The position numbers and the translations under genes were made by a program. The notes below the pieces were generated by a model. That model had not been told where the DNA came from and did not search any database. It saw only the letters and a list, made by a program, of their open reading frames with translations. Shown here one piece after another: positions 33,716 through 40,309 of a stretch of DNA of 40,309 bases. The stretch covers positions 1 through 40,309 of the forward strand of contig JAEWBO010000037.1 in assembly GCA_023391105.1 (NCBI GenBank). Reading direction: 5' to 3'. The first letter of the stretch is position 1; every line of letters begins with the position of its first letter. The stretch comes from Bacillota bacterium (GTDB lineage: Bacteria; Bacillota; Clostridia; Christensenellales; SZUA-584).

Positions 33716-33756
33716 TGTTAAGCCTGTGTTAAGTTCTTGTAAAATTGAAATGTAAA
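33716..33756 (-). promoter_or_regulatory. PhoP-box array between pstS and pstC
   Basis: On the minus strand: TTTACA (33756-33751), TTTACA (33743-33738), TTAACA (33732-33727) and TTAACA (33721-33716). The last three are spaced exactly 11 bp, the period of PhoP direct repeats (TTAACA-like hexamers with 5-bp gaps). This suggests a second phosphate-responsive promoter for pstCAB-phoU. Its -10 box is not obvious. Confidence 0.65.
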
Positions 33757-33791
33757 ATTATAGTGTTTTTTTGAATTTGCAACAGCATAAA

Positions 33792-33812
33792 AGGCGACAG
33801 TATCTGCCGCCT
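33792..33812 (-). terminator. Hairpin after pstS, possible partial terminator
   Basis: AGGCGGCAG (33812-33804) pairs with CTGTCGCCT (33800-33792), one G.U pair, with a 3-nt loop, 26 bases after the pstS stop. Only three T residues follow. It probably protects or partly stops the pstS message, so the binding protein is made in excess of the permease, a common arrangement. Confidence 0.5.
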
Positions 33813-33837
33813 CCAAAGTGTCTCCATTTGCTTGCCG

Positions 33838-34707
33838 TTAGGGCATCACATAACCCTTTTCTTCCATGTATGAAATCGCTTCAGCATCGCTCGTGCAGAA
33901 ATCCATAAAGGATGCCACTTCGCCTTCAGGATTGCCAAGGGTCAGCAGGTTGAAATGACGGAAGTATGTGTAGTCGCCGCTGATCAGGTTGTTAATTGTC
34001 GCGTCCACACCGTCAATCTTCATGGCTGTGACTTTGTACTTGGGAGCAAGACCCAAGGACATATAGCCGATACCCATCGGATCGCCTTCAACAGACGAAC
34101 CCATTGTGCCATTGGAATCAACGATGAGACACTTTTTATCGTCAATCTTTATCTCTTCACCCTTATCGTCTTTGCCAAGGAACAGCGTCTGGAAGGCTTC
34201 ACGTGTGCCGGAAGACTCGTCTCTGGAGTACAGTGTAATCATACCCTTTTCGCCGCCGACTTCAGACCAGTCTTTGATCTCACCCATAAAAATCTTTTTA
34301 ACCTGTTCAGCCGTAAGCTCCGTCACAGTGTTCTGCGCATTCACAATAACCGCCACACCATCAAGGCAGAGCACATGCGCCTGCAAATCCGGATTCGCTG
34401 TTGTTTCTTCATCTTTCAGATCTCTGGATGCCATACCAAGATCAGCAGAACCGTCGGCTGTGGCCGTCACGCCTCCGCCCGAGCCGGGCTGCTCAACGTT
34501 GATTGTCACATGGGGATTGGCTTCAATATACCTCTCAGCCAGAGCTTCGATAGCCGGCCCTATCGATGTGGAGCCAACCACATTGAGCACAACGGTCGGG
34601 GCATCTGTCGAAGCAGGGGGTTCCTGAGTGGTTTCGGCCTGTCCACAGCCTGCAAAAGCCACGAGCATCATGGCTGCAAGTATAACCAATAAACTAATTT
34701 TCTTCAT
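33838..34707 (-). CDS. pstS: Phosphate-binding lipoprotein PstS
   Basis: A 289-residue periplasmic-type binding protein. It has a signal peptide with lipobox FAGC, cleavage before Cys21, a Thr/Pro linker, and a PBP2 domain with phosphate-contact segments VVGSTSIGP, PGSGGG and RDESSGTREAF. It is anchored to the membrane surface and feeds phosphate to PstCA. AAGGAGG lies just before the ATG. Control by PhoP is indicated by the box array upstream. Confidence 0.96.
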   Translation of the reverse strand: MKKISLLVILAAMMLVAFAGCGQAETTQEPPASTDAPTVVLNVVGSTSIGPAIEALAERYIEANPHVTINVEQPGSGGGVTATADGSADLGMASRDLKDEETTANPDLQAHVLCLDGVAVIVNAQNTVTELTAEQVKKIFMGEIKDWSEVGGEKGMITLYSRDESSGTREAFQTLFLGKDDKGEEIKIDDKKCLIVDSNGTMGSSVEGDPMGIGYMSLGLAPKYKVTAMKIDGVDATINNLISGDYTYFRHFNLLTLGNPEGEVASFMDFCTSDAEAISYMEEKGYVMP

Positions 34708-34742
34708 ACGTTCCTCCTTAAGGAATTTATAAATCTTTATTG

Positions 34743-34796
34743 AGTATACTGCGGCTATGTAAACGATAAATCAAAGCCATGTTAAGCTCGTGTAAA
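34743..34796 (-). promoter_or_regulatory. PhoP-box array and -10 of the pst operon
   Basis: Four hexamers on the minus strand, each exactly 11 bp apart: TTTACA (34796-34791), TTAACA (34785-34780), TTGATT (34774-34769) and TTTACA (34763-34758). A TATACT -10 box follows at 34748-34743, without a separate -35, as expected for PhoP-activated promoters in Firmicutes. It lies 36 bases before pstS. Confidence 0.8.
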
Positions 34797-34832
34797 ATCG
34801 GTATCATCGACATATAAAAATTGATTAAGTAA

Positions 34833-34869
34833 TAAAAAAAGGCGGCCGCCGGTTCATCCGGCCTCCGCC
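34833..34869 (-). terminator. Terminator of the KaiC/PEP-binding gene
   Basis: A GC-rich hairpin: two 5-bp helices separated by a 2-nt internal loop (GGCGG..GCCGG with CCGGC..CCGCC), 5-nt loop, followed by TTTTTTTATT on the minus strand, 34 bases after the stop codon. Confidence 0.8.
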
Positions 34870-34902
34870 ATCTATGAAAACAGAAAAAGCGCAAAACACA
34901 CG

Positions 34903-37449
34903 TTATTTACACAGTACGCTTTGTGTGACAACATCCGAATAGATCTGCAAATCGCTTGTTTGGCATACAAAAATGATATCAGAAAGATCTCTCGAATACG
35001 GGCATAGCTCCTGAAGTATGTTTTTATTATCCAGCATATATTTGGGATTGAAGACAACCCCCTGTTCACCCGCAAAAATAGCCACATAAAATATCTGCAT
35101 TTCGACAAGATCCTGAAAAAAGTGACTCCCATAGGATAGCTCGGGGATAAAGCCCAAGGCCTCATCTGCCACCTCGCAGATGACGGACATGTTGCATATC
35201 TCCGCAAAATGCACAGGCACACCGATCGAAGATGTCGTGGTGCCCCATCTGCCGGGCCCTAATAGCATCACGTTCTTACCCTTCAGCGCCGCGTTAATTC
35301 TTCCAATTTGCCGCGCGATCAGATGTTTGTCTTGTTCGGTCAGTTCAAGATATGCTTTCGTATCAATCATGACAACATAATCTATCGGCAAGTGAATGTT
35401 GCCTCCCATGAAGCTTCCCTTGGTAGAAAAGAAGCATTGGCTGGCATCCTTTATTTGAGGTACTTTTACCGCCCTGCCAAGCCCTCTCGTTTGAAGAGGC
35501 CGGCATTGCAGCAGATTGACCTTGAATCCGTCTTCGGTAAAGCTTCCCGTAAACTCGATATCGACAGGATAGTCATAAATGCGCGACAGCAAATCCAGCA
35601 TGTCTCTCATCAGCTCCGCAAAGCCGGATTCTGCCAGCATCTTTTTAAAGTCAAGAATATACGACGGCTTGGTATCGGTATATCCAAGCTGACGCAGCCT
35701 GTTCATATTCTCAACATCGAGCCGGAAAAACAAATCCTTAGGGGCTCTGATATCCTGCTCAAAGATATCCTCCAGCTTGACTTCCGTCAGTATATTCTCA
35801 TTGATTGAAAGAACGTCAGCATAATGCTGCGTAAATTTCTTTTTGTCCTTGGAATCCATCGGAGACACTCTTAAGGGATCGTCCAGACAAACAATACGCA
35901 CATGGTCTCCCGATGTTCTGTCCACAGCCCGTGTGCCCAGCCCAAAAACCATGCGGAGCATGCCTGCGTCCATGTCTATTTTCTGATCCCACACATAGAG
36001 GTTTTTTGAATTCCCGACCCCGGCAATGTGCGGGAAAAAGTATTGGTTATAGTAGTTTCCTGAAACACGCTGCACCAATATCGCCATCTGCTCATCCGCG
36101 TCAAAAAGGCCTCTGTTGAGACGATAAGACAAAGCATCCTCGTTCATCATACTGGCATAAACCGTTCTGACCGCTTGTTCGAAGGCCTCATATCGTTCCT
36201 CGGGAGTGCCTTGGTTCACACAGAATACGCTTTCATATTTGCCTGAAAACGCGTTGCCAAAGTTATCTTCCAGCAGCGAGCTTGACCGAACGATGATCGG
36301 TGACTGCCCGAAGTATTCAAGCATGCGCATGAATTGCTGTTGAATATCCTCGGGAAATTGTCCGTGCAGCATTTTTTCTTTAAGTTCATGCGCATACTTA
36401 AAATATCCATCCACCGTTTTTTGCTTCGTTCTTAGCTTCCACCAGTCATTTTGAACGATATACGTATAAAAAATATCCGAACCAATATAGAAAGAATCAT
36501 GCGGTTCCATATATTTCGAAAAACGCTGAGAGTCTTCAACCTCCAGCCCTTTTCTTGCTAACAGCACCCCGACACTTTTGCCGCCAATAAACCCCGTCCC
36601 TATCTCTCGGGATGCAATCAAAAGTATATCCTGCAGCGTAAAATACTTGTTACACAGCTCAAACATTCTGGAACTATCGCCGATCAGCATCGACATCAAT
36701 CTTTTTTTGATTTCGTCCTGCTCCTGTCTTGGCAGCTCAAGCCCTTTTTCGGCCTCGTTAAATATGGTGTACCAATAGTCCAGCCGTTTTTCTTTATGCA
36801 CGAACTGAGAAAACAAGCTGGCTGCTTCCGCGCTGCCCGTGATGCTAAGCACCTCCTGATCCTGCAATAAATGCGGCAAAAACATGGTCGGAGAGTAACG
36901 GTTGTAAACTTTCAGCGGATGAATGTATATGTTGTCCTGTGTTTGAAACAAATCCAAAAGCACCTGCGTTGTTTCCCTGATGCCCGCGATGGTGCCGAAG
37001 GTATGGACATTGCGCATGATTGCAAAATAAGCGACGGTATCAAGCTCATAGAGAAACGGGCAGACGATCTTGAAGAAGTTTTTCACCATCACATCGGAGT
37101 GCCAGTATTCCAGCAGATCTGTCAGGCAGTCAAAAACGTAAAACGCTTTGTATCCCTCTGCGTCAACCAAGCTATACACCTCAGTCGTAAACGTTTCAAA
37201 ACCTCTGGCAGCTTGCACCTCATAAGTTTTTATTGGAAGGTCATCATTAAGCAACGCTTCATGGATACCAAACCTGACATAGATCACTTTTCGGTGATCC
37301 GCCAAAGCTGCCGATACATAAATTTGAACCAATTTTTTATAGTTCAAAACGGAATCCACTTTCCAAACGACATTGTCTCCCAAACGAAGATTGTCGATCA
37401 TTTCATCCAGTCCACAGATTCCTGTACTGACACGGTCATGTATGCCCAT
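34903..37449 (-). CDS. KaiC-like domain fused to a PEP/pyruvate-binding (PPDK N-terminal) domain
   Basis: An 848-residue cytoplasmic protein. Residues 1 to about 230 look like a RecA/KaiC-type domain (STGICGLDEMIDNLRLGDNVVW at the start), but the Walker A lysine/threonine loop is replaced by KVDSVLNYKKL, so it may not hydrolyse ATP. Residues about 270-650 resemble the ATP-grasp PEP/pyruvate-binding domain: GGKSVGVLLARK, PIIVRSSSLLED, FSGKYESVF, GLGTRAVDRT and LLQCRPLQTRG. The phosphohistidine and PEP-carboxyl domains of PPDK and PEP synthase are missing; a C-terminal part of unknown function (GPGRWGTTTSSIGVPV) takes their place. AGGAGG lies before the ATG. I cannot assign a reaction. It lies alone between gdhA and pstS. 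Confidence 0.8.
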   Translation of the reverse strand: MGIHDRVSTGICGLDEMIDNLRLGDNVVWKVDSVLNYKKLVQIYVSAALADHRKVIYVRFGIHEALLNDDLPIKTYEVQAARGFETFTTEVYSLVDAEGYKAFYVFDCLTDLLEYWHSDVMVKNFFKIVCPFLYELDTVAYFAIMRNVHTFGTIAGIRETTQVLLDLFQTQDNIYIHPLKVYNRYSPTMFLPHLLQDQEVLSITGSAEAASLFSQFVHKEKRLDYWYTIFNEAEKGLELPRQEQDEIKKRLMSMLIGDSSRMFELCNKYFTLQDILLIASREIGTGFIGGKSVGVLLARKGLEVEDSQRFSKYMEPHDSFYIGSDIFYTYIVQNDWWKLRTKQKTVDGYFKYAHELKEKMLHGQFPEDIQQQFMRMLEYFGQSPIIVRSSSLLEDNFGNAFSGKYESVFCVNQGTPEERYEAFEQAVRTVYASMMNEDALSYRLNRGLFDADEQMAILVQRVSGNYYNQYFFPHIAGVGNSKNLYVWDQKIDMDAGMLRMVFGLGTRAVDRTSGDHVRIVCLDDPLRVSPMDSKDKKKFTQHYADVLSINENILTEVKLEDIFEQDIRAPKDLFFRLDVENMNRLRQLGYTDTKPSYILDFKKMLAESGFAELMRDMLDLLSRIYDYPVDIEFTGSFTEDGFKVNLLQCRPLQTRGLGRAVKVPQIKDASQCFFSTKGSFMGGNIHLPIDYVVMIDTKAYLELTEQDKHLIARQIGRINAALKGKNVMLLGPGRWGTTTSSIGVPVHFAEICNMSVICEVADEALGFIPELSYGSHFFQDLVEMQIFYVAIFAGEQGVVFNPKYMLDNKNILQELCPYSRDLSDIIFVCQTSDLQIYSDVVTQSVLCK

Positions 37450-37468
37450 GCTGAACCTCCTATATCGC

Positions 37469-37497
37469 TTTATATTGTTAATATCAATGCTTCACAA
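37469..37497 (-). promoter_or_regulatory. Possible promoter of the KaiC/PEP-binding gene
   Basis: TTGTGA (37497-37492), a 17-bp spacer and TATAAA (37474-37469), 19 bases before the start codon. A moderate match. Confidence 0.45.
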
Positions 37498-37515
37498 ATA
37501 CCGCCATTTAAGGAT

Positions 37516-37555
37516 AAAGCATCTTCCTCTATGTTGCCTTTGAGAAAGATGCTTT
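37516..37555. repeat. Inverted repeat downstream of gdhA
   Basis: A 10-bp perfect inverted repeat, AAAGCATCTT with AAGATGCTTT, 20-nt loop, 65 bases after the gdhA stop. No T-tract follows on either strand, so it is not a classical terminator; it may be a 3'-end or processing structure. Confidence 0.5.
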
Positions 37556-37619
37556 GTCTATCCATAGGAACACCGGCAAAAAAGCCTTGTCCCCGTCAAA
37601 TTTGGTTCAAAAATCCCGC

Positions 37620-38954
37620 TTAGTAAGCGACGCCTTGTGCATACATGGCTTCGGCCACCTTAAGGAAGCCGGCGATGTTTGCGCCCGCAACAAGGTTGTT
37701 CTCCATGCCATAGGCCTTTGCGGCTTCGCTGCTGGCTTTATAGATGTTTATCATGATGTTCTTCAGCTTCGCATCGACTTCTTCAAACGTCCAGGAATAG
37801 CGCATGCTGTTCTGGCACATTTCCAGCGCCGATGTGGCCACGCCGCCGGCGTTTGCTGCTTTGCCTGGTCCAAAAAGAACGCCGTTTTCCAAGAAGACCT
37901 TGACTGCTTCAGGTGTGCAGGGCATATTGGCACCTTCACCCACAGCATAGCAGCCGTTGGCCACAAGTGTCTTGGCATCCTGCTCGTCAACCTCGTTCTG
38001 CGTGGCGCAGGGCAGGAAGATATCACATTTGATACCGGAGATACCGGTTCCCTCGGTGTATATAGAATCGACGTGATAATTCGTATATTCTTTAATACGC
38101 TTTCTGTCAACTTCTTTGATCTGCTTGACAGCATCCAGATCGATGCCGCAGGCATGATGGATGTAGCCTGTTGAATCGCTTAAAGCCACGACCTTGCCGC
38201 CCAGCTCCGCAACCTTTTCAGCAGCATAGATCGCCACATTTCCCGAACCGGAAATCACGACAGTCGCACCCTTAAATGACTTTCCTTGGGCTTTGATCAT
38301 TTCATCCACAAAGTAGCAAAGTCCATATCCCGTGGCTTCCTTTCTGGCAAGGCTTCCGCCCCAGGTCAGGCCTTTTCCCGTTAAAACACCCGTGAAGTTA
38401 TTCTTCAAACGCTTATACTGGCCATACATAAAACCAATCTCGCGTCCGCCGACACCGATATCACCCGCTGGGACGTCTGTGTCTTCACCGATGTGCTTGG
38501 AAAGCTCCGTCATAAAGCTTTGGCAGAAAGCCATGATCTCTCTGTCAGATTTGCCCTTGGGATCAAAATCGCTGCCGCCCTTGCCGCCGCCGATTGGCAA
38601 TCCTGTCAATGAGTTTTTGAAAATTTGTTCAAAACCTAAAAATTTGATTATTCCGAGATACACGGACGGATGGAAGCGTAAACCGCCTTTGTAAGGCCCG
38701 ATAGCGCTGTTAAATTGAACTCTGAAACCTCTGTTAACCTGTACGTTGCCGCTGTCGTCTATCCACGGAACTCTGAACATAATCTGGCGTTCCGGCTCCA
38801 CAATTCTTTCAAAAATACCTGCTTCAACATATTCGGGATGCCTTTCAGCGACCATCTCGAGTGATTCGAGAACTTCCCGTACAGCTTGGTGAAATTCGGG
38901 CTCTGAAGGGTTGCGTTTGATGACGTTTTGCATCGTCTGCTCTAAGATTTTCAT
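37620..38954 (-). CDS. gdhA: NADP-type glutamate dehydrogenase
   Basis: A 444-residue hexameric GDH. Substrate region GPYKGGLRFHPSV and the catalytic-lysine segment PIGGGKGGSDFDP; the Rossmann motif is ISGSGNVAIYAAEK. Length and sequence fit the NADP-specific bacterial form, which makes glutamate from 2-oxoglutarate and ammonium. In a diazotroph it offers a low-affinity route beside glutamine synthetase when ammonium is ample. AGGAGTG lies just before the ATG. Monocistronic. Confidence 0.96.
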   Translation of the reverse strand: MKILEQTMQNVIKRNPSEPEFHQAVREVLESLEMVAERHPEYVEAGIFERIVEPERQIMFRVPWIDDSGNVQVNRGFRVQFNSAIGPYKGGLRFHPSVYLGIIKFLGFEQIFKNSLTGLPIGGGKGGSDFDPKGKSDREIMAFCQSFMTELSKHIGEDTDVPAGDIGVGGREIGFMYGQYKRLKNNFTGVLTGKGLTWGGSLARKEATGYGLCYFVDEMIKAQGKSFKGATVVISGSGNVAIYAAEKVAELGGKVVALSDSTGYIHHACGIDLDAVKQIKEVDRKRIKEYTNYHVDSIYTEGTGISGIKCDIFLPCATQNEVDEQDAKTLVANGCYAVGEGANMPCTPEAVKVFLENGVLFGPGKAANAGGVATSALEMCQNSMRYSWTFEEVDAKLKNIMINIYKASSEAAKAYGMENNLVAGANIAGFLKVAEAMYAQGVAY

Positions 38955-39007
38955 AAAGCACTCCTATTCGACTATTTATTTTTTATTTGTCGTCATTGAC
39001 AAAAAAT

Positions 39008-39029
39008 TTAAATGAAATCAATCATTTAA
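39008..39029. promoter_or_regulatory. Palindrome upstream of gdhA, possible operator
   Basis: TTAAATGA (39008-39015) and TCATTTAA (39022-39029) form a perfect 8-bp inverted repeat with a 6-bp spacer, 54 bases before the gdhA start in a very AT-rich region. It looks like a dimeric-regulator site; no promoter hexamers could be chosen with confidence around it. Confidence 0.4.
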
Positions 39030-39166
39030 CGTATTTGTATTCTATCAAAAAAATTTCTTCCCCGCAAATTGTTTTTTTACTAATTTCTTCAATATTTCTA
39101 TGGCTATGTCTGCATCACAGATTGATATAACTTCTCCTATTTTTATATTAATTATGCTTTTTCAAC

Positions 39167-39204
39167 GTAAAAACCCCGTCCTCAAAATGTGTTTGAGGAC
39201 GGGG
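39167..39204 (-). terminator. Rho-independent terminator of glyA
   Basis: A 13-bp perfect stem, CCCCGTCCTCAAA with TTTGAGGACGGGG, 5-nt loop, followed by TTTTTACG on the minus strand, 36 bases after the glyA stop. One of the strongest terminators in the window. Confidence 0.92.
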
Positions 39205-39240
39205 CCTTATCAGTTAACTTTAGGCATCTATGCAGCTTGT

Positions 39241-40309
39241 TTATTTGTAAAGCGGCCTCTTCGCGCACAGCTCAAGCACCTTTTGACGGACGTTGTCCAC
39301 AGACTCTTCGCGCCGGTGAACGACGTCGGAAATCCATGCGCCGATCTGCGACATATCAGTTTCGTCCATACCTCGCGATGTAACGGCAGGCGTTCCGATG
39401 CGAACACCGCTTGTGATGAACGGGCTGCGTGTGTCAAACGGAATCGCGTTCTTGTTGACCGTGATACCGGCAAGACCCAGCATCGCTTCAAGCTCCTTGC
39501 CTGTGATCCCCTGTGCCGTCAAATCAACAAGCATCAGATGGTTGTCTGTGCCGCCCGATACCAGCCGAATGCCGTTTTTCTGAAGACTTTCGGCCAGCGC
39601 TTTGGCGTTCAGCACAACCTGATGCTGATAGCTCTTAAACGAATCTGAAAACGCTTCTTCAAAGCACACGGCTTTGGCGGCGATCACATGCATAAGCGGG
39701 CCGCCCTGTGTCCCCGGGAATATCGCTTTATTAATCGCGGCGCCATACTGCTCTTTGCACAGTATCATGCCACCGCGCGGTCCGCGAAGCGTTTTATGCG
39801 TTGTGGTGGTGACAAAATCCGCCCACGGCATCGGGCTTTCATGCTCACCCGCGGCCACAAGACCCGCGATGTGCGCCATGTCCACCATGAGCAGCGCGCC
39901 CACCTCGTCCGCAATTTCACGGAAGCGCTTGAAGTCTATCTTGCGCGGATACGCGCTTGCGCCCGCCACAATCATTTTGGGCTTGTGCTGCAGTGCCAGT
40001 TCATGCAGCGCCTCATAATCAATCTGCTCCGATTCCTGACTGACGCCATACGGAACGATATTGAAGTATTTGCCCGAAATATTGACCGGGCTTCCATGCG
40101 AAAGATGTCCGCCGTGCGCAAGGCTCATACCGAGTATCGTATCTCCCGGCTCCAGCATCGCGAAATATACTGCCGTGTTTGCCTGCGCACCCGAATGCGG
40201 CTGCACATTGGCAAACTCCGCGCCGAACAGCTTTTTGGCACGCTCGATCGCGAGGGTTTCCACCACGTCGACAAACTCACAGCCGCCGTAATAGCGCTTG
40301 CCCGGATAC
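39241..40309 (-). CDS. glyA: Serine hydroxymethyltransferase, N-terminus cut by window edge
   Basis: The 356 C-terminal residues of SHMT; the frame runs off the right edge (first residues YPGKRYYGGCEFVD), so about 55 N-terminal residues lie outside. The PLP-binding lysine is in TTTTHKTLRGPRGG; QPHSGAQANTAVY and DMAHIAGL are also present. It converts serine and tetrahydrofolate to glycine and methylene-tetrahydrofolate. A single gene ending in a strong terminator. Confidence 0.96.
   Translation of the reverse strand, partial: YPGKRYYGGCEFVDVVETLAIERAKKLFGAEFANVQPHSGAQANTAVYFAMLEPGDTILGMSLAHGGHLSHGSPVNISGKYFNIVPYGVSQESEQIDYEALHELALQHKPKMIVAGASAYPRKIDFKRFREIADEVGALLMVDMAHIAGLVAAGEHESPMPWADFVTTTTHKTLRGPRGGMILCKEQYGAAINKAIFPGTQGGPLMHVIAAKAVCFEEAFSDSFKSYQHQVVLNAKALAESLQKNGIRLVSGGTDNHLMLVDLTAQGITGKELEAMLGLAGITVNKNAIPFDTRSPFITSGVRIGTPAVTSRGMDETDMSQIGAWISDVVHRREESVDNVRQKVLELCAKRPLYK

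Noticed and set aside
37516..37555. Terminator of gdhA
   Set aside because: The stem is good but there is no T-tract on either strand, so it is listed only as an inverted repeat.

Overview
The window looks like chromosome from an endospore-forming, diazotrophic member of the Clostridia. Evidence: the sporulation genes yqfC and yqfD sit in the classical Firmicutes phoH-pgpH-ybeY-cdd-era-recO operon; the nif operon has the Clostridium pasteurianum layout (PII genes between nifH and nifD, fused nifN-B, split nifV, a NifD with an extra internal segment, a short NifK); Shine-Dalgarno sequences are strong; and the only tRNAs and terminators seen are of Gram-positive style. Everything from about 1.87 kb to the right edge is on the minus strand. 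Only an MFS transporter near the left edge is on the plus strand.

Layout, left to right: (1) 1-570, an AT-rich stretch with a terminator-like hairpin and a decayed remnant of a secreted lipoprotein gene. (2) 575-2672, an MFS transporter and a convergent short-chain dehydrogenase. (3) 2984-13836, a ten-gene Mo-nitrogenase operon read right to left: nifH, nifI1, nifI2, nifD, nifK, nifE, nifN-B, a thioredoxin-like [2Fe-2S] ferredoxin, nifV-omega, nifV-alpha. It supplies the structural proteins, PII switches, the FeMo-cofactor scaffold and core synthesis, homocitrate, and probably a dedicated electron carrier. (4) 13837-14923, a long nifH leader with a consensus promoter, a structured hairpin and an intrinsic terminator ahead of nifH, then an AnfO-like gene. 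(5) 15253-15627, four tRNAs (Arg, His, Gln, Lys) with promoter and terminator. (6) 15839-22907, the yqfC-to-recO operon, without dgkA. (7) 23080-24693, nfeD and rpsU. (8) 24803-30216, rluD family, lspA, plsY, der, a PDZ/DUF512 radical-SAM-like gene and an unrecognised membrane protein. (9) 30418-34707, pstS-pstC-pstA-pstB-phoU, with PhoP-box arrays before both pstS and pstC. (10) 34903-40309, a large protein joining a KaiC-like domain to a PEP/pyruvate-binding domain, NADP-type glutamate dehydrogenase, and serine hydroxymethyltransferase cut by the window edge.

The most interesting region is the nif operon and its upstream control region. The promoter matches the vegetative consensus at both hexamers with a 17-bp spacer, and no sigma-54 site was noticed. 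A rho-independent terminator lies between promoter and nifH, preceded by a hairpin whose apical hexaloop has A at position 1 and G at position 4. This suggests control by termination/antitermination, possibly through an ANTAR-type RNA-binding protein, backed by NifI1/NifI2 acting on the enzyme. The AnfO-like gene just upstream is unusual because AnfO is known from Fe-only nitrogenase systems and no anfHDGK is present here.

All calls come from reading the sequence and from memory of protein families. No database search or folding program was run.
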